The notes beneath the pieces were generated by a model. It saw nothing but the letters and a program-made list of their open reading frames with translations. It was not told the origin of the DNA and ran no database searches. From Bacteroidota bacterium (lineage in GTDB: Bacteria; Bacteroidota; Bacteroidia; Chitinophagales; Saprospiraceae), in assembly GCA_020160935.1 (NCBI GenBank), contig JAIUPL010000018.1:1-64000 (forward strand): a stretch of 64,000 bases of DNA. Direction: 5' to 3'. The first letter of the stretch is position 1, and every line of letters starts with the position of its first letter. Position numbers and translations under genes: made by a program. Shown here piece by piece: positions 1 through 7,211 of the stretch.

Positions 1-127
1 ATATTTTTATTTTTTTGATTCTGACTAACGGCTCATAATTCGTTGATTATCAAATTTTTGAAAGATTTAATTTCCCGTTAGCCAAGGTTTTCTACGACCT
101 TTTTATCGTGTTCTAATTTCGCAGAAC
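1..127. repeat. 127-bp direct repeat, copy 1 (head of cassette C7, cut by window edge)
   Basis: Bases 1-127 are identical to 24398-24524. Read on the minus strand the repeat starts with GTTCTGCGAA at 127 and runs to the position just before a start codon; in copy 2 the ATG lies at 24397-24399, and here it would fall just outside the window. The identity stops exactly at the AAC of the attC-like site at 125. The simplest reading is that a second cassette with the same head as C1 begins here and continues to the left. The repeat contains an inner pair CTAACGG (25-31) and CCGTTAG (75-81). Confidence 0.9.
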
Positions 128-185
128 GGTCTCGCATACACGCAGTTGCCAGCTTTTGCTGGCAATTGCCGTTGTATGCAATGTT
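125..185 (-). repeat. attC-like recombination site S1 (3' end of cassette C6)
   Basis: The site is bounded by AAC (125-127) and GTT (183-185). Inside, GCATACA pairs with TGTATGC and TGCCAGC pairs with GCTGGCA around a TTTT loop, so it folds as an interrupted hairpin with unpaired bulges. The outer flank GTTACCTGC (183-191) is the exact complement of GCAGGTAAC at 4819-4827, the other end of the same cassette. This AAC/GTT plus two-part stem layout is that of integron attC sites. Only GTT is constant in the core, so it does not fit the classical GTTRRRY box. Confidence 0.7.
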
Positions 186-201
186 ACCTGCTGGCTTATT
201 T

Positions 202-669
202 CTATTTTTTATTTCTTACCCAAAATTTATCTTCCCACTCCTCCACAATCGGTTTAGAATGTTCCTGCTCGATACGTTTCAATTGTTCTGTGGTGGCAAC
301 GGCTTCCACTTCTTTGAACAAAACCCGTTCTTCAAATCGGATGTGGGCAACCAATTCCTCTTCAATCAATGAAATGTTTCTTTCAATCTTATCAGTAGCC
401 ATAAATAATCGCTTTAATCTTCGATGCTCCCTCAAAGCCCTTTTTATAAACGGATGCTCCTTGTCCAAAATGGGAAAGATATAGTTTTCTTCAAATTCAA
501 AGTGGGCTTGAAGATGGTTTTCCCAAAACCAATCCGTATATTTTTTCATCCGTTCAGGAGCAATACCAAAACTAAACCCTTGGCGTATTTTCCAAGACAA
601 CAATAAGCCGTGGTGGTGTTCACGGCTTATTGGTTGGAGGACGATATGTCGTTTTATAGGTTTAGGCAT
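202..669 (-). CDS. Hemerythrin-like HHE-domain protein
   Basis: The 155-residue protein is a predicted four-helix hemerythrin-like domain that would bind a di-iron centre. The histidine and glutamate residues expected of the HHE family are visible: HHH near residue 19, HFEFEE near 56-61, EH near 80 and HIRFEE near 108-113. It starts 8 bp before the end of the upstream RIC gene, so the two are probably translated together. With RIC, truncated haemoglobin and an Rrf2 regulator next to it, a role in handling oxygen, nitric oxide or iron is likely. The substrate is unknown. The family call is firm; the role is inferred from neighbours. Confidence 0.85.
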   Translation of the reverse strand: MPKPIKRHIVLQPISREHHHGLLLSWKIRQGFSFGIAPERMKKYTDWFWENHLQAHFEFEENYIFPILDKEHPFIKRALREHRRLKRLFMATDKIERNISLIEEELVAHIRFEERVLFKEVEAVATTEQLKRIEQEHSKPIVEEWEDKFWVRNKK

Positions 670-1378
670 AATTCATTGTTTTTTCAGCTTTTATTGCTCT
701 CGGAAACAAAATATTGTTCTCCAAATGAATATGCAAATGTAAATCTTCTTCAAATTCTTTGAGCATTCCAAAAGCGACCTTATAAGTAGTACAGGCATCA
801 GCAGGTGGCGTATAATTATCACTCAATTCTGCGATTTTTCTGAATCGTTCTCCTTCATTGTCGTGTTCGTGCATCATCATTTTTATTGGGTTTTGAACCG
901 TACCAAAATGCGGACGTTCAAGTTGCGCCCCATTTGCCATTGTTCTGATGAACGGAAACAAAATGTTTTCTTCCTTTTGCATGTGTTGAAGCAACTCATG
1001 GGCAGATGCCGTAAATAATTGCTCAATTTCAATCAACTCCGGATGACGCTGACCATGCACCTTGGCGATTTTGTTCAAATAAGCTTTGAGTTCAGGGATT
1101 TTTTGCTCTACATATCGGTGGTGCTTTTCCTCTATATAGTCCGCAAGTAAATCGCTGTCCCATGAAGCAAAATCGGTTGTGGAATAATTTGACTTTTCTG
1201 TAAATTGATTCAATTCCTCAATCAGTTGTTCTGTATCAAGTTGGTTTTTATTGCACACTTCGTCAATGGTTCTGTTGCCCTTGCAACAAAAATCAATTTT
1301 GTGGTTCTTAAAGACTGTCGCTGTTCGGTAGTCTGCTGCGACCAATTCACCTACGATGCTTTTTGCTGTGATATTCAT
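662..1378 (-). CDS. ric: Iron-sulfur cluster repair di-iron protein (RIC / ScdA / YtfE family)
   Basis: The 238-residue protein has the two-domain layout of RIC proteins. A short N-terminal ScdA_N domain carries the paired cysteines C31-C32, and a C-terminal hemerythrin-like domain carries repeated His/Glu motifs (QHMQKEEN near 134, MMHEHDNEG near 170, HLHIHLENN near 217). RIC proteins repair Fe-S clusters damaged by nitric oxide or peroxide. Length and motif order are normal for the family. It overlaps the hemerythrin gene downstream and follows a small membrane protein, a truncated haemoglobin and an Rrf2 sensor, a typical nitrosative-stress set. Confidence 0.92.
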   Translation of the reverse strand: MNITAKSIVGELVAADYRTATVFKNHKIDFCCKGNRTIDEVCNKNQLDTEQLIEELNQFTEKSNYSTTDFASWDSDLLADYIEEKHHRYVEQKIPELKAYLNKIAKVHGQRHPELIEIEQLFTASAHELLQHMQKEENILFPFIRTMANGAQLERPHFGTVQNPIKMMMHEHDNEGERFRKIAELSDNYTPPADACTTYKVAFGMLKEFEEDLHLHIHLENNILFPRAIKAEKTMNYA

Positions 1379-1389
1379 TTTAAAAAATT

Positions 1390-1827
1390 TTATGGTTTAA
1401 ATAATTTTATTCCAAAAATGACGAGACAACCCACCTTTACAATTTCCAAAATGACATAGTAAAAATGCAAATTGGAAGGTGGAACGGTTTGTCCTTGAAT
1501 GTGCATTTCGGCTCGGGCATCAAGGGTGGGCAATAGCCATACACTTTGAAGGAGAACAATCAAAAAAGGTATTAAAAAGAAAAAATGCCGCCACTCAAAA
1601 TGCTTCAATTCCGAATACAACATACTCGCTATAATCGTAATGGAAAGCACCAATTCTACTTTATTTAAAGCACTAAATACGAGCCGTCCGATGCCCAAAC
1701 CAAGCGGGAGGGTAATGCCAGGTGCTCGAAATTTCAACCAAGCTTCCATGAAACTGATGGCTCCGACAAAGCCTATCCATAAGAAAACGGCGGCTATCGC
1801 TATGGGATATTTTATGGTTAAATTCAT
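1390..1827 (-). CDS. Small four-helix membrane protein of unknown function
   Basis: The 145-residue protein has about four hydrophobic segments (roughly residues 5-27, 38-68, 80-98 and 122-143), so it sits in the inner membrane. No catalytic motif is recognised. Its start codon overlaps the stop of the truncated haemoglobin gene as TAATG, which points to translational coupling, and it ends 12 bp before RIC. The operon suggests a role in nitric oxide or oxygen handling, but nothing in the protein itself proves this. Confidence 0.75.
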   Translation of the reverse strand: MNLTIKYPIAIAAVFLWIGFVGAISFMEAWLKFRAPGITLPLGLGIGRLVFSALNKVELVLSITIIASMLYSELKHFEWRHFFFLIPFLIVLLQSVWLLPTLDARAEMHIQGQTVPPSNLHFYYVILEIVKVGCLVIFGIKLFKP

Positions 1828-2222
1828 TAGATAATTGGTTTCGTCTGACCATTGTTGAAATATTCAATTTTCATCAAAAACATCTCCGCCATTTTTTCTG
1901 CACGCCATTTGGCTTCATCTGCTTTTTTACCGATAAAATGCTCGTCCACCGTATCAACAAACAAGGCTTTCCAACGCTCAAAATGCTTTTGCTCAATCGG
2001 CATTTTAGCATGAGGAGCAAACGGACTTCCATAGTAGGTATGCTCACTCAGGAGTACCGTCTGCCAAAAGCGGTACATTTTTTCCAAATGTGTATCCCAA
2101 TTGTCCTGAATAATCGAATTAAAAATATCACCCAATAAATCATCCCTCCGTACCTTTTCGTAAAAAGAATTGACCATTAATTGGATGTCTTCTATGTTTG
2201 AAATGTTCTTTTGCTTTTTCAT
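1827..2222 (-). CDS. Group III truncated haemoglobin
   Basis: The ATG at 2222 is preferred over an upstream one because the protein then starts MKKQKNISNIEDI and has a normal length of 131 residues. The pattern FYEKVRRDDLLGDIF, then W..H..KMYRFW, the distal-side HAKMPI and HFERW (haem-binding proximal histidine region) is that of group III truncated globins. These bind haem and are often linked to nitric oxide or oxygen chemistry. An inverted repeat GGACA-aaaa-TGTCC at 2235-2248 lies just upstream and resembles the box in front of the Rrf2 gene. The next gene starts on its stop codon. Confidence 0.88.
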   Translation of the reverse strand: MKKQKNISNIEDIQLMVNSFYEKVRRDDLLGDIFNSIIQDNWDTHLEKMYRFWQTVLLSEHTYYGSPFAPHAKMPIEQKHFERWKALFVDTVDEHFIGKKADEAKWRAEKMAEMFLMKIEYFNNGQTKPII

Positions 2223-2234
2223 GCTTATTATGGT

Positions 2235-2253
2235 GGACAAAAATGTCCGATTT
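2235..2253 (-). promoter_or_regulatory. Candidate Rrf2-regulator box in front of the truncated haemoglobin
   Basis: A perfect 5-bp inverted repeat, GGACA-4-TGTCC, is followed by GATTT. It shares GGAyAAwwwTGTCyGATTT-like spacing with 2750-2769 upstream of the Rrf2 gene. It lies 13-31 bases upstream of the globin ATG, so a bound repressor would block transcription. Confidence 0.5.
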
Positions 2254-2267
2254 AACGTCAAAAAATA

Positions 2268-2702
2268 TTATTGTTTCAAAAAAGCCATTCCTTCGTGCAA
2301 TCCGTCCGCCAGTTCCGCAATGGTGGTGGTCTGCAACATGGATTTCAAATCGTCCCGAATGGCTTTGAACTTAAAATGAATGGGACATGGTTTTCGCTCA
2401 TTGCATTGTTTCAGACCCAAGCCGCAGCCATTATAAATCTTGTCTCCGTCTATTGCCTTCACAATTTGTTGGAGCGTGATTTTTGCCTGTTCCCCCTGTG
2501 GAATCTCATAGCCGCCCGTCGGTCCTTTTACAGACATGATAATTTGGTTATTGGCTAAGGATTGTAATATTTTCGCTGTGAAAGCAACAGGCGAATCAAT
2601 AGCTTTCGCTACTTCTTTCAAGCTCACCCGTCTGCCCTGCTGCGACTGGTGGGAGATATGGATGATTGCCTTAATTCCGTACTCGCACGCCTTTGAAAAC
2701 AT
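2268..2702 (-). CDS. Rrf2-family Fe-S transcription regulator (NsrR/IscR-like)
   Basis: The 144-residue protein has an N-terminal winged helix-turn-helix (EYGIKAIIHIS, VSLKEVAKAID, KILQSLANNQII, SVKGPTGGY), the hallmark of Rrf2 proteins. It also has three cysteines, C93, C100 and C106, in the position where family members hold a [4Fe-4S] or [2Fe-2S] cluster. Such proteins sense nitric oxide or redox state and repress stress genes. Operator-like boxes occur in front of the globin operon (2235) and in the shared promoter with 5-FCL (2750). A TATCTTTG -7 element is seen at 2723-2730 on the minus strand. The effector, probably nitric oxide, is inferred from the regulated genes. Confidence 0.88.
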   Translation of the reverse strand: MFSKACEYGIKAIIHISHQSQQGRRVSLKEVAKAIDSPVAFTAKILQSLANNQIIMSVKGPTGGYEIPQGEQAKITLQQIVKAIDGDKIYNGCGLGLKQCNERKPCPIHFKFKAIRDDLKSMLQTTTIAELADGLHEGMAFLKQ

Positions 2703-2722
2703 ATTTTTTTGTTTTTACAGGG

Positions 2723-2769
2723 CAAAGATAATGGTTTTTCAAATAAATCGGATAATTTTGTCTGATTTA
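2723..2769. promoter_or_regulatory. Divergent promoter with Rrf2-type operator
   Basis: On the minus strand TATCTTTG (2723-2730) fits the Bacteroidetes -7 element TAnnTTTG for the Rrf2 gene. On the plus strand TAATTTTG (2753-2760) fits it for 5-FCL. The candidate operator (GGATAATTTTGTCTGATTT, 2750-2768) covers the plus-strand -7 and the place where the minus-strand -33 should be. A single bound Rrf2 dimer could therefore control both genes. Confidence 0.5.
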
Positions 2770-2789
2770 AGAATTGGATTTACAGATAC

Positions 2790-3338
2790 ATGACAATAGC
2801 CGAACAAAAGAAGAAATTAAGAAAGCAGATGCTTGCCGAACGGGCAAAGCTGGAAAAGCCAATGAAGGACAAATACGACCATTGGATTTGTGAAGAAATC
2901 TGGACAATCATTGTGGAAAACAAACACCAAATTGTCCATTGCTATTTGCCGATGGGTGCTGAAATCAATATTTATCCCTTAATAGAACGAATGCTGGAAG
3001 CTGGCATCACTGTAGTTACGCCCAAAACACTTCCGAGGTGGCAATTGCAACACCTCGTTTTAAATTCCTTGGATGATTTGGAAAAAGGCGTTTTTGGCAC
3101 TCGTCATCCTGCCAATTCTGAGGTATTTACTGGGGCGTATGATTTGATAATCGTGCCTGGTCTGGCTTTCGATTATCAGCATTATCGGTTAGGTTACGGT
3201 GGCGGTTATTATGATAATTTTTTAGTGCATCATCCGGACACATACAAACTGGGTATTTGCTATCCTTTTCAACGTATGGAGACAATCCCCTTGGAATCGC
3301 ATGATGTAGAATTAGAGGAAATTCTGTGCAAAGATTAA
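2790..3338 (+). CDS. 5-formyltetrahydrofolate cyclo-ligase
   Basis: The 182-residue protein matches the 5-FCL family in length and motifs: a basic N-terminus KKKLRKQM, YLPMGAEINIYPLI, and the ATP/substrate loop RLGYGGGYYDNFL. It would convert 5-formyl-THF to methenyl-THF using ATP in one-carbon metabolism. It is the only plus-strand gene in the cassette array and is divergent from the Rrf2 gene. Its -7 element lies inside the candidate Rrf2 box, so it may be co-regulated with the stress operon. Why a folate enzyme sits in a nitrosative-stress cassette is not evident. Confidence 0.92.
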   Translation: MTIAEQKKKLRKQMLAERAKLEKPMKDKYDHWICEEIWTIIVENKHQIVHCYLPMGAEINIYPLIERMLEAGITVVTPKTLPRWQLQHLVLNSLDDLEKGVFGTRHPANSEVFTGAYDLIIVPGLAFDYQHYRLGYGGGYYDNFLVHHPDTYKLGICYPFQRMETIPLESHDVELEEILCKD

Positions 3339-3339
3339 C

Positions 3340-3912
3340 CTATGCCATTTTTTCAAATTCAGCACAATCCAATCGGATATCTTGTTTTTTTAGATTGCTT
3401 TTCATCAGGTTGCAATAGTGGCGATTTATTTTATCACCGCTGTAATATTTGCATTTGAAACAAGTCCTTTGTATTTGGATAATGCCCCGTTGGTTTAATT
3501 GAAATATTAATTTGGAAATGATATCAAATATATCTGCTAATGTGAGCTTGTCAAATGAGGATAATTCCTCGGAAACGGGCAAGGCATAATCAGATATTTG
3601 ATTGACCAATGCTGTTCCAGTGGGCGTGATGATCAAATTATATCTTCGGTTGTCAGTGGGTGAAAAATCCTTTTCCAGTAATCCTTTTTTAAATAATGTT
3701 TTGACGGCATCACTAACGGTTGCTTTCGTAACGTTAAATTCTTTGGCTAAATAACTGACATTGCAAAGGTCGGTGCGGTGATTGAATACAAAAAGCAGTA
3801 TTTGGATTTGGATTGGACTAATACCATGAGTTTTTGCCTGTTCCCATAACAAGGACTTCAATGCCTCTGAAAGCCTTTCAAGACCATTTACTATTTTCGT
3901 TTCTATCTTCAA
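3340..3912 (-). CDS. MarR-type regulator with C-terminal cysteine cluster
   Basis: Residues 1-140 form a MarR-like winged helix (ISPIQIQILLFVF, VSYLAKEFNVTKATVSDAV, DNRRYNLIITPTG). The C-terminal 45 residues hold C151, C154, C167 and C183 plus H165, which looks like a metal or Fe-S site added to the fold. A redox- or metal-responsive repressor is the best guess. Palindromes TTAGnnnTCCTAA lie in front of this gene (3968) and of the next two upstream genes (4390, 4708), each overlapping a Bacteroidetes-type promoter, so autoregulation is likely. The ligand is unknown. Confidence 0.8.
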   Translation of the reverse strand: MKIETKIVNGLERLSEALKSLLWEQAKTHGISPIQIQILLFVFNHRTDLCNVSYLAKEFNVTKATVSDAVKTLFKKGLLEKDFSPTDNRRYNLIITPTGTALVNQISDYALPVSEELSSFDKLTLADIFDIISKLIFQLNQRGIIQIQRTCFKCKYYSGDKINRHYCNLMKSNLKKQDIRLDCAEFEKMA

Positions 3913-3954
3913 ATGTTACTATTTATCATTTATATAAAAAAATTAAGACTGCCA

Positions 3955-3980
3955 CAAAGCTACAAAGTTAGCAATCCTAA
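3955..3980 (-). promoter_or_regulatory. MarR gene promoter and operator-like palindrome
   Basis: On the minus strand two overlapping -7 elements of the TAnnTTTG type (TAGCTTTG 3955-3962, TAACTTTG 3963-3970) are followed by the box TTAGCAATCCTAA (3968-3980). That box differs from the perfect palindrome at 4390 at three central positions. Confidence 0.5.
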
Positions 3981-3989
3981 TTTTATAAA

Positions 3990-4355
3990 CTAATTACATC
4001 CTTCCATTTCGATGATGAAGTAGCCCTTTTTGTCAATTTCCGCTTCCCATTCGGGTCTTAGGCGTTCAACATGACAAAGCCTGCATTGCTTTGATGTGAT
4101 TGGCTGCCCTGCTTGTCCCTTTGTTTTGAGGTATTCCTTTCCATAATTATAAATAGTGGTGGTATCAGTTATCTCGATAGGGGCAATAATATCAAAGTGC
4201 ATAATATTCCCGTCTTTTTTGGTCACATAAGTATCCCATACATTGACCTTTTTTTGGATGGTATTTTCCATTTTAGAATTTTTGTTGGATTGATAAAAAG
4301 CAGTACCTGCCATTGTTATGGCGAGTACTGAAACGATAATTTTTACTGTGCCCAT
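3990..4355 (-). CDS. DUF2024-like protein with N-terminal hydrophobic segment
   Basis: From about residue 36 the protein reads VNVWDTYVTKKDGNIMHFDI, the start of the small DUF2024 family, and it ends with a CRLCH motif near residues 91-95. Ordinary DUF2024 proteins are cytosolic and shorter. Here an N-terminal stretch (KIIVSVLAITMAGTAF) would serve as a signal or anchor. An alternative start at 4271 (MENTIQKK) gives the usual length, so the hydrophobic part may be leader sequence read through by chance. Function is unknown. It is preceded by a perfect TTAGGA-C-TCCTAA operator. Confidence 0.7.
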   Translation of the reverse strand: MGTVKIIVSVLAITMAGTAFYQSNKNSKMENTIQKKVNVWDTYVTKKDGNIMHFDIIAPIEITDTTTIYNYGKEYLKTKGQAGQPITSKQCRLCHVERLRPEWEAEIDKKGYFIIEMEGCN

Positions 4356-4389
4356 TTTATTGAACTTGAAAAGTAATGGAGTTTAATAC

Positions 4390-4402
4390 TTAGGACTCCT
4401 AA
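4390..4402. promoter_or_regulatory. Perfect palindromic operator TTAGGACTCCTAA
   Basis: Six-base arms TTAGGA and TCCTAA flank one central C, 35 bases upstream of the DUF2024-like gene. A near -7 element (TACTTTTC, minus strand, 4366-4373) lies downstream of it. The same box recurs at 3968 and 4708, so it is probably bound by the MarR-type regulator at 3340-3912. Confidence 0.6.
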
Positions 4403-4424
4403 CATTTTAGTTTAAAAAAATGGA

Positions 4425-4658
4425 CTAAGCTTTTACATCAGCCATTGATGCCCCAAAATTGATATGAAGAACGTTGCCATTTGGAGTGACCAAAGCTGGA
4501 ACAGATTTAACACCTGCTTTTTCAGCCTCTTCTATTCTGCCACCGTCTTCTCCGAAGTGAACTACTTCCACATTTTCGGCTCCAATTAAGTTGATGATGT
4601 CCTGTTCTGCACTTACACATACTGGACAACCTGCATGATAAAAAACTGATTTCTTCAT
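4425..4658 (-). CDS. Small thioredoxin-fold redox protein (CPVC motif)
   Basis: The 77-residue protein begins MKKSVFYHAGCPVCVSAEQD, giving a CxxC redox pair at C11 and C14, and has the later cis-proline segment VKSVPALV of thioredoxin/glutaredoxin folds. It is probably a minimal cytosolic disulfide reductase. It is the first gene of cassette C6 and has the best promoter of the region: TTTG and TATATTTG with an operator in the spacer. The partner protein is unknown. Confidence 0.8.
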   Translation of the reverse strand: MKKSVFYHAGCPVCVSAEQDIINLIGAENVEVVHFGEDGGRIEEAEKAGVKSVPALVTPNGNVLHINFGASMADVKA

Positions 4659-4698
4659 TTTTAAAAAATTTAAAATTTGTTAAACAAAATTGCCGACG

Positions 4699-4730
4699 CA
4701 AATATAGGCAGGACTCCTAACTAAAACAAA
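4699..4730 (-). promoter_or_regulatory. Bacteroidetes-type promoter with internal operator
   Basis: On the minus strand the -33 element TTTG (4730-4727) and the -7 element TATATTTG (4706-4699) are separated by 20 bases, matching the Bacteroidetes consensus. The spacer contains the half-perfect palindrome cAGGACTCCTAA (4708-4720), the same operator as at 4390. It drives the thioredoxin-like gene. Confidence 0.65.
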
Positions 4731-4824
4731 TGTTTTTTGTAAATTTATTTCTTCTGTCAAAATTTTTAGTGTTGAGAAGGATTTTTAGTATGCAGTTGTG
4801 TTCTTTTTTTTCTTGCTTGCAGGT

Positions 4825-4883
4825 AACGATTGGATGTACGAACGTGCCATCCGTTTAGGTGGCATAGAAGTACATCCATTGTT
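4825..4883 (-). repeat. attC-like recombination site S2 (3' end of cassette C5)
   Basis: AAC (4825-4827) and GTT (4881-4883) enclose a two-part stem: GGATGTAC pairs with GTACATCC and TGCCA with TGGCA, separated by unpaired bulges. The flank GTTCGCTG (4881-4888) is complementary to CAGCGAAC at 7207-7214, the other end of C5. Confidence 0.7.
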
Positions 4884-4948
4884 CGCTGATTTATTATTTA
4901 TCTCGAATTGAGTATTGTCATGATTACCTTTACCTGCCGTGTATTTTA

Positions 4949-6709
4949 TTATTGGCCTAGCAATGAAATAGACGAACTTGGGATAGGAATTCTCAGCCCT
5001 GCAAACCAATAACCTAGTCTTTCATTGAAATTGAACCCCCATCCGAATTGTAGATAGTCTTTGAAAATACTAGTAACTATACCTCCTGCAAATTCTGGTG
5101 TATCATCGTTGTTAAAATCATAGGAGGCTGCATGCAAGCCAATGCCAACATCAACGAAGTTGCGGTACGCAAGGTTATGGCTTTTGAACTTGTAAAGCAC
5201 ACTTACGAGAGGCCCGCCCTTAAAGTTACTATCTTTGGGTACTGGTTTGGCAAAGGCGTACACTACGCTCATTTGTAGGTGTCCTAGCGCGTTCATCATT
5301 GGAAAATCCCGGGTTTCCGTCTTGATGGGCACTTTGTCGCTGCCTTTCCATAGCATTGCTTTTAGTACGATCAAATCTCCTGGTTCTCGTTTGCCCGTAA
5401 ACATCAAGTCAAGTGCGGTAGAATTGGGTATTTTGTCGAGACCAAGTTTACGCACCTTTGTACTTATTTCGAGTGCTTCGGCATTGATTTTCCGGCCGTA
5501 GACAGCCATTTGATAGGCATCACGGGATTGATCAACCAATTTTTCCGCAGATTTGGCCAAATTGTCGCCTATGGTTTCTATGCTTTCAGCCACTTTTTGG
5601 GCCGAGTCTCCGAGTTTTTTAAATTCGTCGAGTTTAATGATATTTTGTGCCAGCGCAGAAATCTGTGCTAAGGAGTCTTTCAAACCTCGAACTTCATTTT
5701 CAAACCCTCGCAGTACATCAGTTTTGGAATTTGCCGTTGACACACCTTCTTCGGCTGAATATTTGGTTTTAAGAGTTTTTAAATTTTGACTAAATGCATT
5801 CCATTTTCCAGCAAGTGTGTTAAGGCGTACTATAATTGTATCTTTTTGAGCCTTGGCAGTGGTTTCCAAATTTTTTAATAATGCCTGCGCATCTTTCACT
5901 TGCGCCGATGTCCCGTCTACATCAACCGCTTTTGATAAAAGGTCAAATAGGAAACCAGATAGTTTCTCGAAAGTATTGCTTTTGTCCATATTCTCGAAAA
6001 AATTGGTGAGCTCATCCAATTCTTTCAACTGCGCCTCACTGAGGTACAATTGGTTGCGTTCATACTCGTAATATTCCCCCGGTGGCAAATCATCGAACCC
6101 GTCGAGGTGAATTGGCTCAAAACCACGCTTCGTGACCGACCATGCGGCGAGTTGGAAATAGAAACCTTCTTTTTTTCGTAATTCTTGTAGGCCATCGTCG
6201 GCGTACTGCATCTCATCAGCTAATAGGCGCATTATGATTCGATAACGTTCGTTGCTGCCTTTGCCCTTCACAGATGGGAGTTCTTCCTCACGGCGTCTTT
6301 GAAAGCGTGAATTGTTGTCGAAAATCTTTATAATTGCATCGCCAGCGATTGCCCTTTCTTTAAGTGCTGTCTTCAACTCTGTTAAATCTTGTTCAGGGGA
6401 TTGAAAGAGCTGTTCATAACGGTCGATAGTGATTTGTATAGTTTCAATGTACTTTTTGTAAAGTTGGAGCACATCTATAAGTGAATCGATTCGTTTACTT
6501 CCATCGGCAACAAGATTAGAGTTTGCTGTTGCGGTTATTGTCGATTTGTCGAGTTCGATGCTGATTTGGCTATTAAGATCAACTATTTGGCGAACTTTAG
6601 TCAGAGGGCGAACAACACCCGACTGATCTATTTCATTGATCTTTAAAAATTGAGCAAATAGGTGAGAAGCGGTAAGCAACATCACACCTATAACTATAGT
6701 TCTCTTCAT
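4949..6709 (-). CDS. Exported coiled-coil protein, possibly outer membrane, unknown function
   Basis: The 586-residue protein begins with a clear signal peptide (MKRTIVIGVMLLTASHLFAQ). Residues 60-420 are charged and helical with coiled-coil character. The last 130 residues alternate hydrophobic and polar (LVSVLYKFKSH, FVDVGIGLHAASYDF, YLQFGWGFNFNERLGYWFAGLRI) like beta strands of an outer membrane protein. No family is recognised. It follows the 127-residue gene by 50 bp in the same cassette, so the two may act together. Confidence 0.7.
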   Translation of the reverse strand: MKRTIVIGVMLLTASHLFAQFLKINEIDQSGVVRPLTKVRQIVDLNSQISIELDKSTITATANSNLVADGSKRIDSLIDVLQLYKKYIETIQITIDRYEQLFQSPEQDLTELKTALKERAIAGDAIIKIFDNNSRFQRRREEELPSVKGKGSNERYRIIMRLLADEMQYADDGLQELRKKEGFYFQLAAWSVTKRGFEPIHLDGFDDLPPGEYYEYERNQLYLSEAQLKELDELTNFFENMDKSNTFEKLSGFLFDLLSKAVDVDGTSAQVKDAQALLKNLETTAKAQKDTIIVRLNTLAGKWNAFSQNLKTLKTKYSAEEGVSTANSKTDVLRGFENEVRGLKDSLAQISALAQNIIKLDEFKKLGDSAQKVAESIETIGDNLAKSAEKLVDQSRDAYQMAVYGRKINAEALEISTKVRKLGLDKIPNSTALDLMFTGKREPGDLIVLKAMLWKGSDKVPIKTETRDFPMMNALGHLQMSVVYAFAKPVPKDSNFKGGPLVSVLYKFKSHNLAYRNFVDVGIGLHAASYDFNNDDTPEFAGGIVTSIFKDYLQFGWGFNFNERLGYWFAGLRIPIPSSSISLLGQ

Positions 6710-6759
6710 GGTAATTTTTATTTATAATGCAGTGAATTAATTTTTGAGAAGATGATTGA

Positions 6760-7143
6760 CTAATCAATTTCGGCTTTTCTGAATGCATCGTCGATACGTG
6801 AGTAAGTGGGTTGGGTGCCATTGCGAGGAATCATATCCCGTATAGTGTCGGTCATTGAAACAGCTATTGCCAAGGGTTTGTTCCAGTCGGTCACGAAGTT
6901 GGAAGGATCATCAAGAGCTTCAAGTACTTCAATTACATCTTCGCGTTTTGCAGCGTAGATCACCCATTGTGGCTCGGTAATGTCTCCCCCTGTCAAAGTA
7001 TCGGCTCGTTGAACAGTTTCTTTCGCTAGTTTTGTTTCCCCCAACACAATGAAGAGAATCTTGTCTTTTTGAAGCCATTTACGGAGCTCATTGCGTGCCT
7101 CATTTGGATCGTCTTCGGGTAGAGTTACTACTTTTGTTGCCAT
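6760..7143 (-). CDS. Small cytosolic protein of unknown function
   Basis: The 127-residue soluble protein has no signal peptide or membrane segment. It is acidic and predicted alpha/beta (MATKVVTLPEDDPNEARNEL, ILFIVLGETKLA, PQWVIYAAKREDVIEVLEAL). No family is recognised. It is the first gene of cassette C5, 69 bases downstream of the cassette end. Confidence 0.65.
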   Translation of the reverse strand: MATKVVTLPEDDPNEARNELRKWLQKDKILFIVLGETKLAKETVQRADTLTGGDITEPQWVIYAAKREDVIEVLEALDDPSNFVTDWNKPLAIAVSMTDTIRDMIPRNGTQPTYSRIDDAFRKAEID

Positions 7144-7211
7144 ATTAAGATTTTGGTTTTAGTTGAAAAATGAAATTTATCGTTTTTTACTGTTAAGATC
7201 ATATTACAGCG

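Larger units (their letters stand above)
128..4827 (-). mobile_element. Candidate integron-like cassette C6 (nitric oxide / redox stress genes)
   Basis: About 4.7 kb between matching termini: GTTACCTGC at the 5' end (minus strand, 4827-4819) and its complement next to site S1. It holds nine genes, eight on the minus strand and one (5-FCL) on the plus strand, with their own promoters and operators. That is far larger than an ordinary integron cassette. The boundaries come directly from the sequence; mobility is inferred. Confidence 0.6.
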
